64,000 bases of DNA from contig NC_091341.1 in NCBI RefSeq assembly GCF_038502225.1, positions 497,633 through 561,632 of the forward strand. Reading direction: 5' to 3'. The position numbers and the translations under genes were made by a program. This DNA is from Cherax quadricarinatus (lineage: Eukaryota; Arthropoda; Malacostraca; Decapoda; Parastacidae). The notes below the pieces were generated by a model that made no database searches, had not been told where the DNA came from, and was given only the letters and a program-made list of their open reading frames with translations. The stretch's first letter is position 1, and each line of letters starts with the position of its first letter. Shown here piece after piece: positions 23,755-35,055 of this stretch.

Positions 23755-26400
23755 TCTTGTACTGTACTGTACTTGCTACGTGACAAACACACGTGTTCTT
23801 CTTGTACTGTACTGTACTTGCTACGTGACAAACACACGTGTTCTTCTTGTACTGTACTGTACTTGCTACGTGACAAACACACGTGTTCTTCTTGTACTGT
23901 ACTGTACTTGCTACGTGACAAACACACGTGTTCTTCTTGTACTGTACTGTACTTGCTACGTGACAAACACACGTGTTCTTCTTGTACTGTACTGTACTTG
24001 CTACGTGACAAACACACGTGTTCTTCTTGTACTGTACTGTACTTGCTACGTGACAAACACACGTGTTCTTCTTGTACTGTACTGCACTTGCTACGTGACA
24101 AACACACGTGTTCTTCTTGTACTGTACTGTACTTGCTACGTGACAAACACACGTGTTCTTCTTGTACTGTACTGTACTTGCTACGTGACAAACACACGTG
24201 TTCTTCTTGTACTGTACTGTACTTGCTACGTGACAAACACACGTGTTCTTCTTGTACTGTACTGCACTTGCTACGTGACAAACACACGTGTTCTTCTTGT
24301 ACTGTACTGTACTTGCTACGTGACAAACACACGTGTTCTTCTTGTACTGTACTGTACTTGCTACATGACAAACACACGTGTTCTTCTTGTACTGTACTGT
24401 ACTTGCTACGTGACAAACACACGTGTTCTTCTTGTACTGTACTGTACTTGCTACGTGACAAACACACGTGTTCTTCTTGTACTGTACTGTACTTGCTACG
24501 TGACAAACACACGTGTTCTTCTTGTACTGTACTGTACTTGCTACGTGACAAACACACGTGTTCTTCTTGTACTGTACTGTACTTGCTACGTGACAAACAC
24601 ACGTGTTCTTCTTGTACTGTACTGTACTTGCTACGTGACAAACACACGTGTTCTTCTTGTACTGTACTGTACTTGCTACATGACAAACACACGTGTTCTT
24701 CTTGTACTGTACTGTACTTGCTACGTGACAAACACACGTGTTCTTCTTGTACTGTACTGTACTTGCTACGTGACAAACACACGTGTTCTTCTTGTACTGT
24801 ACTGTACTTGCTACGTGACAAACACACGTGTTCTTCTTGTACTGTACTGTACTTGCTACATGACAAACACACGTGTTCTTCTTGTACTGTACTGTACTTG
24901 CTACGTGACAAACACACGTGTTCTTCTTGTACTGTACTGTACTTGCTACGTGACAAACACACGTGTTCTTCTTGTACTGTACTGTACTTGCTACGTGACA
25001 AACACACGTGTTCTTCTTGTACTGTACTGTACTTGCTACGTGACAAACACACGTGTTCTTCTTGTACTGTACTGTACTTGCTACATGACAAACACACGTG
25101 TTCTTCTTGTACTGTACTGTACTTGCTACGTGACAAACACACGTGTTCTTCTTGTACTGTACTGTACTTGCTACGTGACAAACACACGTGTTCTTCTTGT
25201 ACTGTACTGTACTTGCTACGTGACAAACACACGTGTTCTTCTTGTACTGTACTGTACTTGCTACATGACAAACACACGTGTTCTTCTTGTACTGTACTGT
25301 ACTTGCTACGTGACAAACACACGTGTTCTTCTTGTACTGTACTGTACTTGCTACGTGACAAACACACGTGTTCTTCTTGTACTGTACTGTACTTGCTACG
25401 TGACAAACACACGTGTTCTTCTTGTACTGTACTGTACTTGCTACGTGACAAACACACGTGTTCTTTTTGTACTGTACTGTACTTGCTACATGACAAACAC
25501 ACGTGTTCTTCTTGTACTGTACTGTACTTGCTACGTGACAAACACACGTGTTCTTCTTGTACTGTACTGTACTTGCTACGTGACAAACACACGTGTTCTT
25601 CTTGTACTGTACTGTACTTGCTACGTGACAAACACACGTGTTCTTCTTGTACTGTACTGTACTTGCTACGTGACAAACACACGTGTTCTTCTTGTACTGT
25701 ACTGTACTTGCTACGTGACAAACACACGTGTTCTTCTTGTACTGTACTGTACTTGCTACGTGACAAACACACGTGTTCTTCTTGTACTGTACTGTACTTG
25801 CTACATGACAAACACACGTGTTCTTCTTGTACTGTACTGTACTTGCTACGTGACAAACACACGTGTTCTTCTTGTACTGTACTGTACTTGCTACGTGACA
25901 AACACACGTGTTCTTCTTGTACTGTACTGTACTTGCTACGTGACAAACACACGTGTTCTTCTTGTACTGTACTGTACTTGCTACGTGACAAACACACGTG
26001 TTCTTCTTGTACTGTACTGTACTTGCTACATGACAAACACACGTGTTCTTCTTGTACTGTACTGTACTTGCTACGTGACAAACACACGTGTTCTTCTTGT
26101 ACTGTACTGTACTTGCTACGTGACAAACACACGTGTTCTTCTTGTACTGTACTGTACTTGCTACGTGACAAACACACGTGTTCTTCTTGTACTGTACTGT
26201 GCTTGCTACGTGACAAACACACGTGTTCTTCTTGTACTGTGCTGTACTTGCTACGTGACAAACACACGTGTTCTTCTTGTACTGTACTGTACTTGCTACG
26301 TGACAAACACACGTGTTCTTCTTGTACTGTACTGTACTTGCTACGTGACAAACACACGTGTTCTTCTTGTACTGTACTGTACTTGCTACGTGACAAACAC
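23755..26400. repeat. 45-bp minisatellite, about 59 units, highly homogeneous
   Basis: The unit runs ACTTGCTACGTGACAAACAC, ACGTGTTCTTCTTGTACTGT, ACTGT. Most units are identical. Because 45 is a multiple of three, two plus frames and one minus frame stay open for nearly 900 codons; none is a gene. A CTACATGAC variant recurs at about 24365, 24680, 24860, 25085, 25265, 25490, 25805 and 26030, i.e. every 4, 5 or 7 units, which suggests higher-order expansion. Each unit holds the E-box-like palindrome ACACGTGT. Confidence 0.98.
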
Positions 26401-26780
26401 ATTTGATCTTGTACTGTATTTGCTACATGATAAATACACTTGATCTTCTTGTACTGTACTTGCTACATGACAGATACACTTGATCTTCTTGTACTGTACT
26501 GTACTTGCTACATGACAAACACATTTGATATTGTACTGTACTTGCTACATGACAAATACACTTGATCTTCTTGGACTGTACTGTACTTGCTACATGACAG
26601 ATACACTTGATCTTCTTGTACTGTACTGTGCTTGCTACGTGACAAACACACGTGTTCTTCTTGAACTGTATTGTGCTTACTATATGACAGACATACTTGA
26701 TCTTCTTGTACTGTACTTGCTACATGACAAACACACTTGATATTGCGCTGTACTTGCTACATGACAAACACACCTGTGCG
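26401..26780. repeat. Decayed right edge of the 45-bp array
   Basis: Diverged units of about 36-45 bp with CTACATGACA and CTTGATCTTCTTG instead of the core ACGTGTTCTTC. One canonical unit persists near 26636-26665. This is the classic decay at the edge of a tandem array, where homogenisation is weakest. Confidence 0.9.
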
Positions 26781-26959
26781 CAGCTCCACGCAGTCCTCGC
26801 TGATCACGTCCTTAAAGCTGTCTTAGTTACATCTCTGTTTACCGTCTGGTTTTATTCGTAGTGTGTTTTATCTGCCCTGGCCCAGTATGCTTCTGTCCAT
26901 CTTAGGATCCAAAGCATCCACGTGTAATTAACGTGTCCTAACTCATGACACAAGGAGAA

Positions 26960-27320
26960 GGAGTTGTGTTGATGTTCCAGGAAATGAACGGGCGGATGCC
27001 GAGACGATGGCTGCTGTAGCAAGCATGCTCAATAGTTGAACTTTCTCATAGTGACTTCATAGACCACACATATAGATATGCGCTTAGTAAGTGGCAGGCC
27101 CGGAGGATCCTACAGACGAGCAGCAAGTTAAACGGGGTTGGGCAAGACTTAGATGTTTGATCCTCCTCAACAACAAGAATGTTCACTTTGAGACGAATTT
27201 GAGAAATGAACATCCCATTTATAGCCATTTCTTGTAGGTTCTATTGTCGCACTCTGTGTGCCTTGTACTGTATAGTCCTTGTGGCTTAGCGCTTCTTTTT
27301 GATTATAATAATAATAATGT
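26960..27320 (+). pseudogene. LINE RNase H remnant with 3' end and (ATA)n tail
   Basis: Near 26971-27040 plus reads VDVPGNERADAETMAAVAS, resembling the 'HxGIxGNExAD' region of LINE-encoded RNase H. The downstream frame has RYALSKWQARR-like sequence with frameshifts. At 27280-27320 'GTGGCTTAGCGCTTC' precedes TTTTTGATTATAATAATAAT, consistent with a LINE 3' end with a trinucleotide tail. It is dead. This is a different LINE lineage from the (AC)n-tailed one. Confidence 0.6.
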
Positions 27321-27879
27321 GTGCCTTGTAGCGTGCATCTAACTCTGGAACACAGTTTTTTGCCATTAGGCCTTTTCGATTTACTCATGGTGTTTATAAT
27401 TACTGAGGTGCCTGTTGGGACCTCGAAGAACTTTTAAAAGTTTTGTAACATCTAACAGTTGAATTGGATTTGTAACTTATACTGTTTATTTAAACTTGGT
27501 GTGGTGAGATTTGTGTTGCGTGTTTTATTGATGTCAGTAGTTTTGTTTGATAATCTTATCTTTCTCTTGTATTTTTTTTATTAAGAGCACTGAGTGATGT
27601 ATATAGTGACAACGCTCTTCGTATTTACTAACCACCTACCAGTGTGAAGTGTAGACTTAATTATTGAGAAAATACTGTCAAGAACGTATTACCAGTGATA
27701 GTCTGCAACAAACTGCCCTTCACGTAGTCAGGATTCTTGAATCTCTTTGCAAACATTGTAAACAATCTTACGTGAAGTTAACAGATAGAAATTTAATGAG
27801 TAAGCAGATGAGAGGTTTGGACGATGTGTAGAAGCTAGTTCAGTTTTCTAGCTAGCAGCTTAACTAGACTACAGCTATA
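27321..27879. other. Unique intergenic stretch
   Basis: AT-rich, without recognisable repeats or coding signal. Confidence 0.5.
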
Positions 27880-28600
27880 AGCTTTATAATTATACTACAG
27901 CTATCAGCTTAATAACTATACTACAACTATCAGCTTAATAACTATACTACAGCTAGTAGCTTAATAACTATACTACAACTATCAGCTTAATAACTATACA
28001 ACAACTATCAGCTTAATAACTATACTACAACTATCAGTTTAATAACTATACTACAGCTAGTAGCTTAATAACTATAGTACAACTATCAGCTTAATAACTA
28101 TACTACAACTATCAGCTTAATAACTATACTACAACTATCAGCTTAATAACTATACTACAACTATCAGCTTAATAACTATACTACAACTATCAGCTTAATA
28201 ACTATACTACAACTATCAGCTTAATAACTATACTGCAGCTATAAGCATAATAACTATACTACAACTATCAGCTTAATAACTATACTGTAGCTATAAGCAT
28301 AATAACTATACTACAACTATCAGCTTAATAACTATACTGCAGCTATCAGCTTAATAACTATACTACAGCTATCAGCTTAATAACTATACTGCAGCTATAA
28401 GCGTAATAACTATACTGCAGCTATCAGCATAATAACTATACTACAGCTATCATCTTAATAACTATACTACAGCTATAAGCGTAATAACTATACTGCAGCT
28501 ATCAGCTTAATAACTATACTACAGCTATAAGCTTAACTGTACTACAGCTATCAGCATAATAACTATACTGCAGCTGTCAGCTTAATAACTATACTGTTAA
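27880..28600. repeat. 26-bp minisatellite, about 27 units
   Basis: The unit is ACTATACTACAACTATCAGC plus TTAATA. Variants swap ACAACT for GCAGCT or ACAGCT and CAGCTT for AAGCAT; these become common in the right half, so the array is graded. Stop codons are frequent and no long frame exists. Confidence 0.95.
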
Positions 28601-28799
28601 AAGTGAATGTCTTGTCATCATATACAGAACAATTCTTCATATATAAGTGTAAAATCCTTGTGGGCTGTGATTGACATAATATTAACATGTACAAGGCTTT
28701 GAAGTGACTAGTTGCTGCCCCTTCATTACGTCACGTGACCTGACTGTATAAGCTTTATCACACTTACGTACCATCATTAAAGAATAAAAAGTGCCCTTC

Positions 28800-28900
28800 C
28801 CTTCTCGCTTCAGTGAAACTTGTCAATGATCCAAGTCGGACTGAAACGCTATCATTACTTTCCACTCCTAAGTGCGTGTTAAGAGTTTGTGTACAGTTTT
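28800..28900 (+). mobile_element. PLE terminal-like fragment (family 2)
   Basis: 'AATGATCCAAGTCGGACTGA' followed by AACGCTATC and 'TCCACTCCTAAGTGCGTGTT' parallels 16675-16790 and 53920-54030. It is more diverged than those copies. Confidence 0.55.
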
Positions 28901-29016
28901 TACTTTGCTGAAGAGGGACTCAACAAGAATCTGGAATGTTCTATAATCATCGTACGCTTTATATTCACACAACCGGCGGAGTATCTAACAGCAAGTACCT
29001 TTAATAAAGGGTAACT

Positions 29017-29050
<34 letters not shown>

Positions 29051-29052
<2 letters not shown>

Positions 29053-29395
29053 GGAGACATGATAACGACATATAAAATACTGCGAGGAATTGACAGAGTG
29101 GATAAAGACAGGATGTTCCAGAGATAGGACACAGAAACAAAGGGTCACAATTGGAATTTGAAGACTCCTATGAGTCAAAGAGACGTTAGGATGTATTTCT
29201 TCAGTCATAGAGTTGTCAGGAAGTGGAATAGCCTAGAAAGTGAAATAGTGGAGGCAGGACCCATACATAGTTTTAAGACGAGGTTTGATAAAGCACATGG
29301 AACAAGGAGAGAGAGGACCTAGTAGCGATCAATGAAGAGGAGGGGCCAGGAGCTATGAATCGACCCCTTCAACCACAAATAGGTGAGTACTCACA
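29051..29395 (+). mobile_element. 5'-truncated LINE copy
   Basis: Begins immediately after (CA)n at about 29020-29050. It reads GDMITTYKILRGIDRVDKDR, then a stop after DRMFQR, then KWNSLESEIVEAGPIHSF. The 3' UTR ends 'CACAAATAGGTGAGTACTCA' followed by (CA)n. It is colinear with the end of the copy at 57.8-59.8 kb and is inactive. Confidence 0.88.
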
Positions 29396-29485
29396 CACAC
29401 ACACACACACACAAACATAAACATACACACAAACATACACACACACATACATATACACACACATACACACATACACACACACACG
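29391..29485. repeat. (CA)n with ACAT interruptions
   Basis: Imperfect CA microsatellite forming the 3' tail of the preceding LINE copy, with ACATACACAC variants. Confidence 0.9.
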
Positions 29486-29559
29486 GGATGGCCTGTGTGT
29501 ATCGACTGTAAACAACGGTGCAAGGTTTGGTGTTCATTTATATGCAGTAAGACGAACTT

Positions 29560-30088
29560 TATGGAGCATAGTGTGGGAACCTGCAAGTGTTCATACATAG
29601 TGTGGGAACCTGCAAGTGTTCATACATAGTGTGGGAACCTGCAAGTGTTCATATATAGTGTGGGAACCTGCAAGTGTTCATATATAGTGTGGGAACCTGC
29701 AAGTGTTCATACATAGTGTGGGAACCTGCAAGTGTTCATACATAGTGTGGAAACATGCAAGTGTTCATACATAGTGTGGGAACCTGCAAGTGTTCATACA
29801 TAGTGTGGAAACATGCAAGTGTTCATACATAGTGTGGGAACATGCAAGTGTTCATGCATAGTGTGGGAACCTGCAAGTGTTCATATATAGTGTGGGAACC
29901 TGCAAATGTTCATACATAGTGCGGGAACCTGCTAGTGTTCATACATAGTGTGGGAACCTGCAAGTTTTCATACATAGTGTGGGAACCTGCAAGTGTTCAT
30001 ACATAGTGTGGGAACCTGCAAGTGTTCATACATAGTGTGGGAACCTGCAAGTGTTCATACATAGTGTGGGAACATGCAAGTGTTCATA
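29560..30088. repeat. 29-bp minisatellite A, about 18 units
   Basis: The unit is GTGTTCATACATAGTGTGGG plus AACCTGCAA. It passes without a gap into a second array of the same period; transitional units lie near 30060-30120. Confidence 0.95.
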
Positions 30089-31600
30089 CGTAGTGTAGGA
30101 ACATGCAGGTAATCATACATAATGGGGAAACATGCAGGTAATCATACATAATGGGGAAACATGTAGGTAATCATACATAATGGGGAAACATGCAGGCAAT
30201 CATACATAATGGGGGAACATGCAGGTAATCATAATGGAGAAACTTGCAGGTAATCATACATAATGGGGAAACATGCAGGTAATCATACATAATGGGGAAA
30301 CATGCAGGTAATCATACATAATGGGGAAGCATGCAGGTAATCATACATAATGGGGAAACATGCAGGTAATCATACATAATGGGGAAACATGCAGGTAATC
30401 ATACATAATGGGGAAACATGTAGGTAATCATACATAATGGGTAAACATGCAGGCAATCATACATAATGGGGAAACATGCAGGTAATCATAATGGAGAAAC
30501 TTGCAGGTAATCATACATAATGGGGAAACATGCAGGTAATCATACATAATGGGGAAACATGCAGGTAATCATACATAATGGGGAAGCATGCAGGTAATCA
30601 TACATAATGGGGAAACATGCAGGTAATCATACATAATGGGGAAACATGTAGGTAATCATACATAATGGGGAAACATGCAGGTAATCATACATAATGGGGA
30701 AATATGCAGGTAATCATACATAATGGAAAAACATGCAGGTAATCATACATAATGGGGAAACATGCAGGTAATCATACATAATGGGGAAACATGCAGGTAA
30801 TCATATATAATGGGGAAACATGCAGGTAATCATACATAATGGGGAAACATGTAGGTAATCATACATAATGGGGAAACATGCAGGTAATCATACATAATGG
30901 GGAAACATGTAGGTAATCATACATAATGGGGAAACATGCAGGTAATCATACATAATGGGGAAACATGCAGGTAATCATACATAATGGGGAAACATGTAGG
31001 TAATCATACATAATGGGGAAACATGTAGGTAATCATACATAATGGGGGAACATGCAGGTAATCATACATGATGGGGAAACATGCAGGTAATCATACATAA
31101 TGGGGAAACATGTAGGTAATCATACATAATGGGGAAACATGTAGGTAATCATACATAATGGGGAAACATGTAGGTAATCATACATAATGGGGAAACATGC
31201 AGGTAATCATACATAATGGGGAAACATGCAGGTAATCATACATAATGGAAAAACATGCAGGTAATCATACATAATGGGGGAACATGCAGGTAATCATACA
31301 TAATGGGGGAACATGCAGGTAATCATACATAATGGGGAAACATGCAGGTAATCATACATAATGGGGAAACATGCAGGTAATCATACATAATGGGGAAACA
31401 TGCAGGTAATCATACATAATGGGGAAACATGCAGGTAATCATACATAATGGGGAAACATGCAGGTAATCATACATAATGGGGAAACATGCAGGTAATCAT
31501 ACATAATGGGGAAACATGCAGGTAATCATACATAATGGGGAAACATGCAGGTAATCATACATAATGGGGAAACATGCAGGTAATCATACATAATGGGGGG
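30089..31600. repeat. 29-bp minisatellite B, about 52 units
   Basis: The unit is AATCATACATAATGGGGAAA plus CATGCAGGT. It is colinear with array A (TTCATACATAGTGTGGGAAC versus ATCATACATAATGGGGAAAC), so both descend from one unit. A 25-bp deletion variant (AATCATAATGGAGAAACTTG) occurs at about 30225 and again at about 30483, inside repeated blocks of roughly 258 bp, so a multi-unit segment was duplicated. Confidence 0.96.
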
Positions 31601-31741
31601 AGTGGTAATTACTCATTAGGTTCAATTTAATGAAAAAATGAAAGTGTGCTTCGTGACGTGATTATGGTCCAGGATGGTAGGTAACATTCTTCAAAACGTT
31701 TCTTATAGCACTATGTCCCATTCGGGTTTATCGCTTTATTG

Positions 31742-31791
<50 letters not shown>

Positions 31792-32237
31792 TTAATAGTA
31801 ACTATATTAATAATAATAAAATAATTTAATAATAACAGCAATAATAATAATGGTTCCTTTTCTAAATTGTAGGTCAGTTGGGATTTGTTACCGATACTGT
31901 GATCTGATTTTCCTGTTTGAAAACGATTTTAGCAATGTGATTAAAATTGGCAACTAATCCATCGTAACTCCTAAACGTGTATATAAATTCTGTACGAGTT
32001 TTTTTCAACTAATACAGATGAAAAGTGTGTATAAATGTGTTTGTATGTTAGTGTGAGATGCGTCGAGCAGAGTCTGGTGTTGATCCCAGACTCAGGTTCA
32101 ACTGGATGCTAATGCGAAATTATTGCATACACAAATTTTCGCTTGCCTTATTCGGCAAGAAAAGCGTTGCTATTTAAGTCAAAATCGCAAGTTTTACCTA
32201 TTGGGCACGACATTTATGCTGTTTTTGTGAGGTTCAG

Positions 32238-32297
<60 letters not shown>

Positions 32298-32571
32298 TTT
32301 GTCACTACAGTAGGAGGGAAAGTGTTGTCAATACGTCAGCAAGTGGCATGTTAGTGTGATGGTTATTGGTGTGTGTGTGTGTATTCACCTAGCTGTGGTT
32401 GCAGGGGTCGAGTCATAGCTCCTGGCCCCGCCTCTACCCTGGTCGCTACTAGGCCACTCCCTGCTCCATGAGCTTTATCATACCTCTTATGTTTCTGTGT
32501 GTATTTGTATGTAAATGATCTGTCAGTTTTTCTGCATATCTAACCTGCTGTCCGAGTTTCTTCCTTCTACT

Positions 32572-32623
<52 letters not shown>

Positions 32624-32696
32624 GGTCCTGGTTACCCACCGGTTAAGGAACTGTATATTAACGTAGCGATGAAACAGTGGTATTTTCTATTATTAA
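31601..32696. other. Spacer with microsatellites and a LINE fragment
   Basis: Holds (AAT)n at about 31746-31792, preceded by 'TTCGGGTTTATCGCTTTATT', a LINE/SINE-like 3' end; (CT)n at about 32239-32295 and 32575-32620; and the LINE fragment listed at 32366-32490. No gene is recognised. Confidence 0.7.
32366..32490 (-). mobile_element. LINE 3' UTR fragment
   Basis: On plus it reads (GT)n, then 'ATTCACCTAGCTGTGGTTGC', 'GGGGTCGAGTCATAGCTCC', 'GCTACTAGGCCACTCC', 'GAGCTTTATCATACCTC'. That is the reverse complement of the 3' end of the (AC)n-tailed LINE. Only about 120 bp of 3' UTR plus tail remain. Confidence 0.85.
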
Positions 32697-33312
32697 TATT
32701 AGTGGTAGTAGTGGTTATGGTGTTAGTGGGTATGGTGGTAGTAGTGGTTATGGTGTTAGTGGGTATGGTGGTAGTAGTGGTTATGGTGTTAGTAGTGGTT
32801 ATCGTAGTAGTTGTAGTTATGGTGTTAGTAGTGGTTATGGTGGTAGTGGTTTTGGTGGTAGTAGTGGTTTTGGTGGTAGTAGTGGTTATGGTGTTAGTGG
32901 GTATGGTGGTAGTAGTGGTTATGGTGTTAGTAGTGGTTATCGTAGTAGTTGTAGTTGTGATAGTAGTGGTTATGGTGGTAGTAGTGGTTTTGGTGGTAGT
33001 AGTGGTTTTGGTGGTAGTAGTGGATATGGTGATAGTGGTTATGGTGGTAGTAGTAATGGTGTTAGTGGGTATGGAGTAGTGGTTATGGTGTTAGTGGTTA
33101 TGGTGGTAGTAGTGGTTATGGTGTTAGTGGGTATGGTGTTAGTGGGTATAGTGGTAGTAGTGGGTATGGTGGTAGTAGTGGTTATGGTGTTAGTGGGTAT
33201 GGTGATAGTACTGGTTATTGTGTTAGTAGTGGTTATGGTGGTAATTGTGGTTATGGTAGTAGTGGTTATGGTGTTAGTGGGTATGGTGGTAGTAGTGGTT
33301 ATGGTGGTAGTA
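32697..33312. repeat. GGTTATGGTGTTAGT trinucleotide-based minisatellite
   Basis: Built from GGT/AGT triplets with GGTTATGGT and GGTTTTGGT blocks of 9-18 bp. One plus frame (32677 to about 33060) gives SGYGGSSGYGV repeats and another gives poly-valine. The Gly/Ser/Tyr composition resembles structural proteins, but there is no signal peptide, and indels split the reading frame at about 33070. I treat it as a minisatellite. Confidence 0.85.
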
Positions 33313-33717
33313 TAATAGTGAGTGACAGTGGCTGTTGTTAGCTGTGTGGGGAACAGAGAGGCCCTTACCTAGGTGCCTTTTAAACGAGGTTGTGTCGAGG
33401 CGGTCACCCATCCACTTACTGCCACAGCCAGTGGTGCATAACGTGAGAGAGAGAGAGCCAGGCTGACAACTAGTGATGGGTAAGTGGCAGTGTGTGGCAC
33501 CAAGTACACCATCACTGTAATTGTCGTACCATTGATTGTTAGTACGTGTTAGGTACGAGACAGTGGGGGAGCTACATGGGGAGAAGGCTGGGGAGGGGGA
33601 GGATGTATGTATGAGCAGGGAGGGGGTGGTTGTATGTCTGGGACAGGGAAGGGGAGGTGAGTAGAGGTTAGGGGCTATGGGGGGTGAGGGAGGTAGACAC
33701 AAAGGAGGAAGATTGGT
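33313..33717. other. Unique spacer, purine-rich toward the right
   Basis: No repeat or motif recognised apart from a short GA tract near 33446 and G-rich sequence that grades into the next array. The 142-codon minus frame is Pro/Ser-rich, low-complexity and has no motif. Confidence 0.5.
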
Positions 33718-35055
33718 TGTAAAGGGATGGAGGTGGGGGTTAGGAAGATGTAAAGGGCTGGAGGTAGAGATTAAAAAGGTGTAAAGGGATGGAGGTGGGG
33801 GTTAGGAAGGCGTAAAGGGCTGGAGGTGGGGGGGCTACGGAGGTGTGAAAGGGATGGAGGTGGGGGCTGTTGAGGTGTGAAGGGGATGGAGGTGTAAGGG
33901 GAATGGAGGTGTGAAGGGGATGGAGGTGTAAAGGGAATGGAGGTGTGAAGGGGATGGAGGTGTAAAGGGATGGAGGTATGGGTTATAGTGGTGTAAAGGA
34001 ATAGTGATCGTTAGGGAGGTGTAAAGGCATGGAGGTGGGAGTTATGGAGGTGTAAAGGCATGGAGGTGGGAGTTACGGAGTTGTGAAGGCGTGGAGGTGT
34101 AAAGGCATGGAGGTGGGAGCTATGGAGGTGTAAAGGCATGGAGGTAGGAGTTATGGAGGTGTAAAGGCATGGAGGTGGGAGCTATGGAGGTGTAAAGGCG
34201 TGAAGGTGGGGGTTATGGAGGTGTAAAGGCTTGGAGGTGGGAGTTATGGAGGTGTAAAGACATGGAGGTGGGGTTATGGAGGTGTAAAGGCGTGGAGGTG
34301 GGGGTTATGGAGGTGTAAAGGCGTGGAGGTGGGGGTTATGGAGATGTAAAGGCATGGAGGTGGGTGTTATGGAGGTGTAAAGGCATGGAGGTGGGAGCTA
34401 TGGAGGTGTAAAGGCATGGAGGTGGGGGTTATGGAGGTGTAAAGGCTTGGAGATGGGGATTATGGAGGTATAAAGGCATGGAGGTGGGGGTTATGGAGGT
34501 ATAAAGGCATGGAGGTGGGGGTTATGGAGGTGTAAAGGCATGGAGGTGGGTGTTTTGGAGGTGTAAAGGCATGGAGGCGGGGGTTATGGAGGTGTAAAGG
34601 CATGGAGGTGGGAGTTATGGAGGTGTAAAGGCATGGAGGTGGGGGTATGGAGGTGTAAAGGCATGGAGGTGGGTGTTATGGAGGTGTAAAGGCATGGAGG
34701 TGGGGGTTATGGAGGTGTAAAGGCATGGAGGTGGGAGTATGGAGGTGTAAAGGCATGGAGGTGGGGGGTATGGAGGTGTAAAGCCATGGAGGTGGGGGGT
34801 ATGGAGGTGTAAAGGCATGGAGGTGGGGGTTATGGAGGTATAAAGGGATGGAGGTATCAGAAGATGGAAGTGTAAAGGGATGGAGGTGGGGGTTATAGAG
34901 GTGTAAAGGGATGGAGGTGGGGGTTATAGAGGTGTAAAGGGATGGAGGTATCAGAAGATGGAAGTGTAAAGGGATGGAGGTGGGGGTTATAGAGGTGTAA
35001 AGGGATGGAGGTGGGGGTTATAGAGGTGTAAAGGGATGGAGGTGGGAGTTATGGA
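33718..35055. repeat. 31-bp G-rich minisatellite (15+16 bp)
   Basis: The unit is GTAAAGGCATGGAGGTGGGG plus GTTATGGAGGT, built from two half-repeats that share GGAGGTG. The left part (33718-34000) and right edge (34840-35055) use AAAGGGATGG instead of AAAGGCATGG. The plus strand is strongly purine-rich with repeated GGAGGTGGGGG runs. Confidence 0.94.

Noticed and set aside
23748..26443. Three overlapping open frames of 877-887 codons
   Set aside because: They are translations of a 45-bp tandem repeat whose period is a multiple of three; no non-repetitive domain, start context or splice signal.
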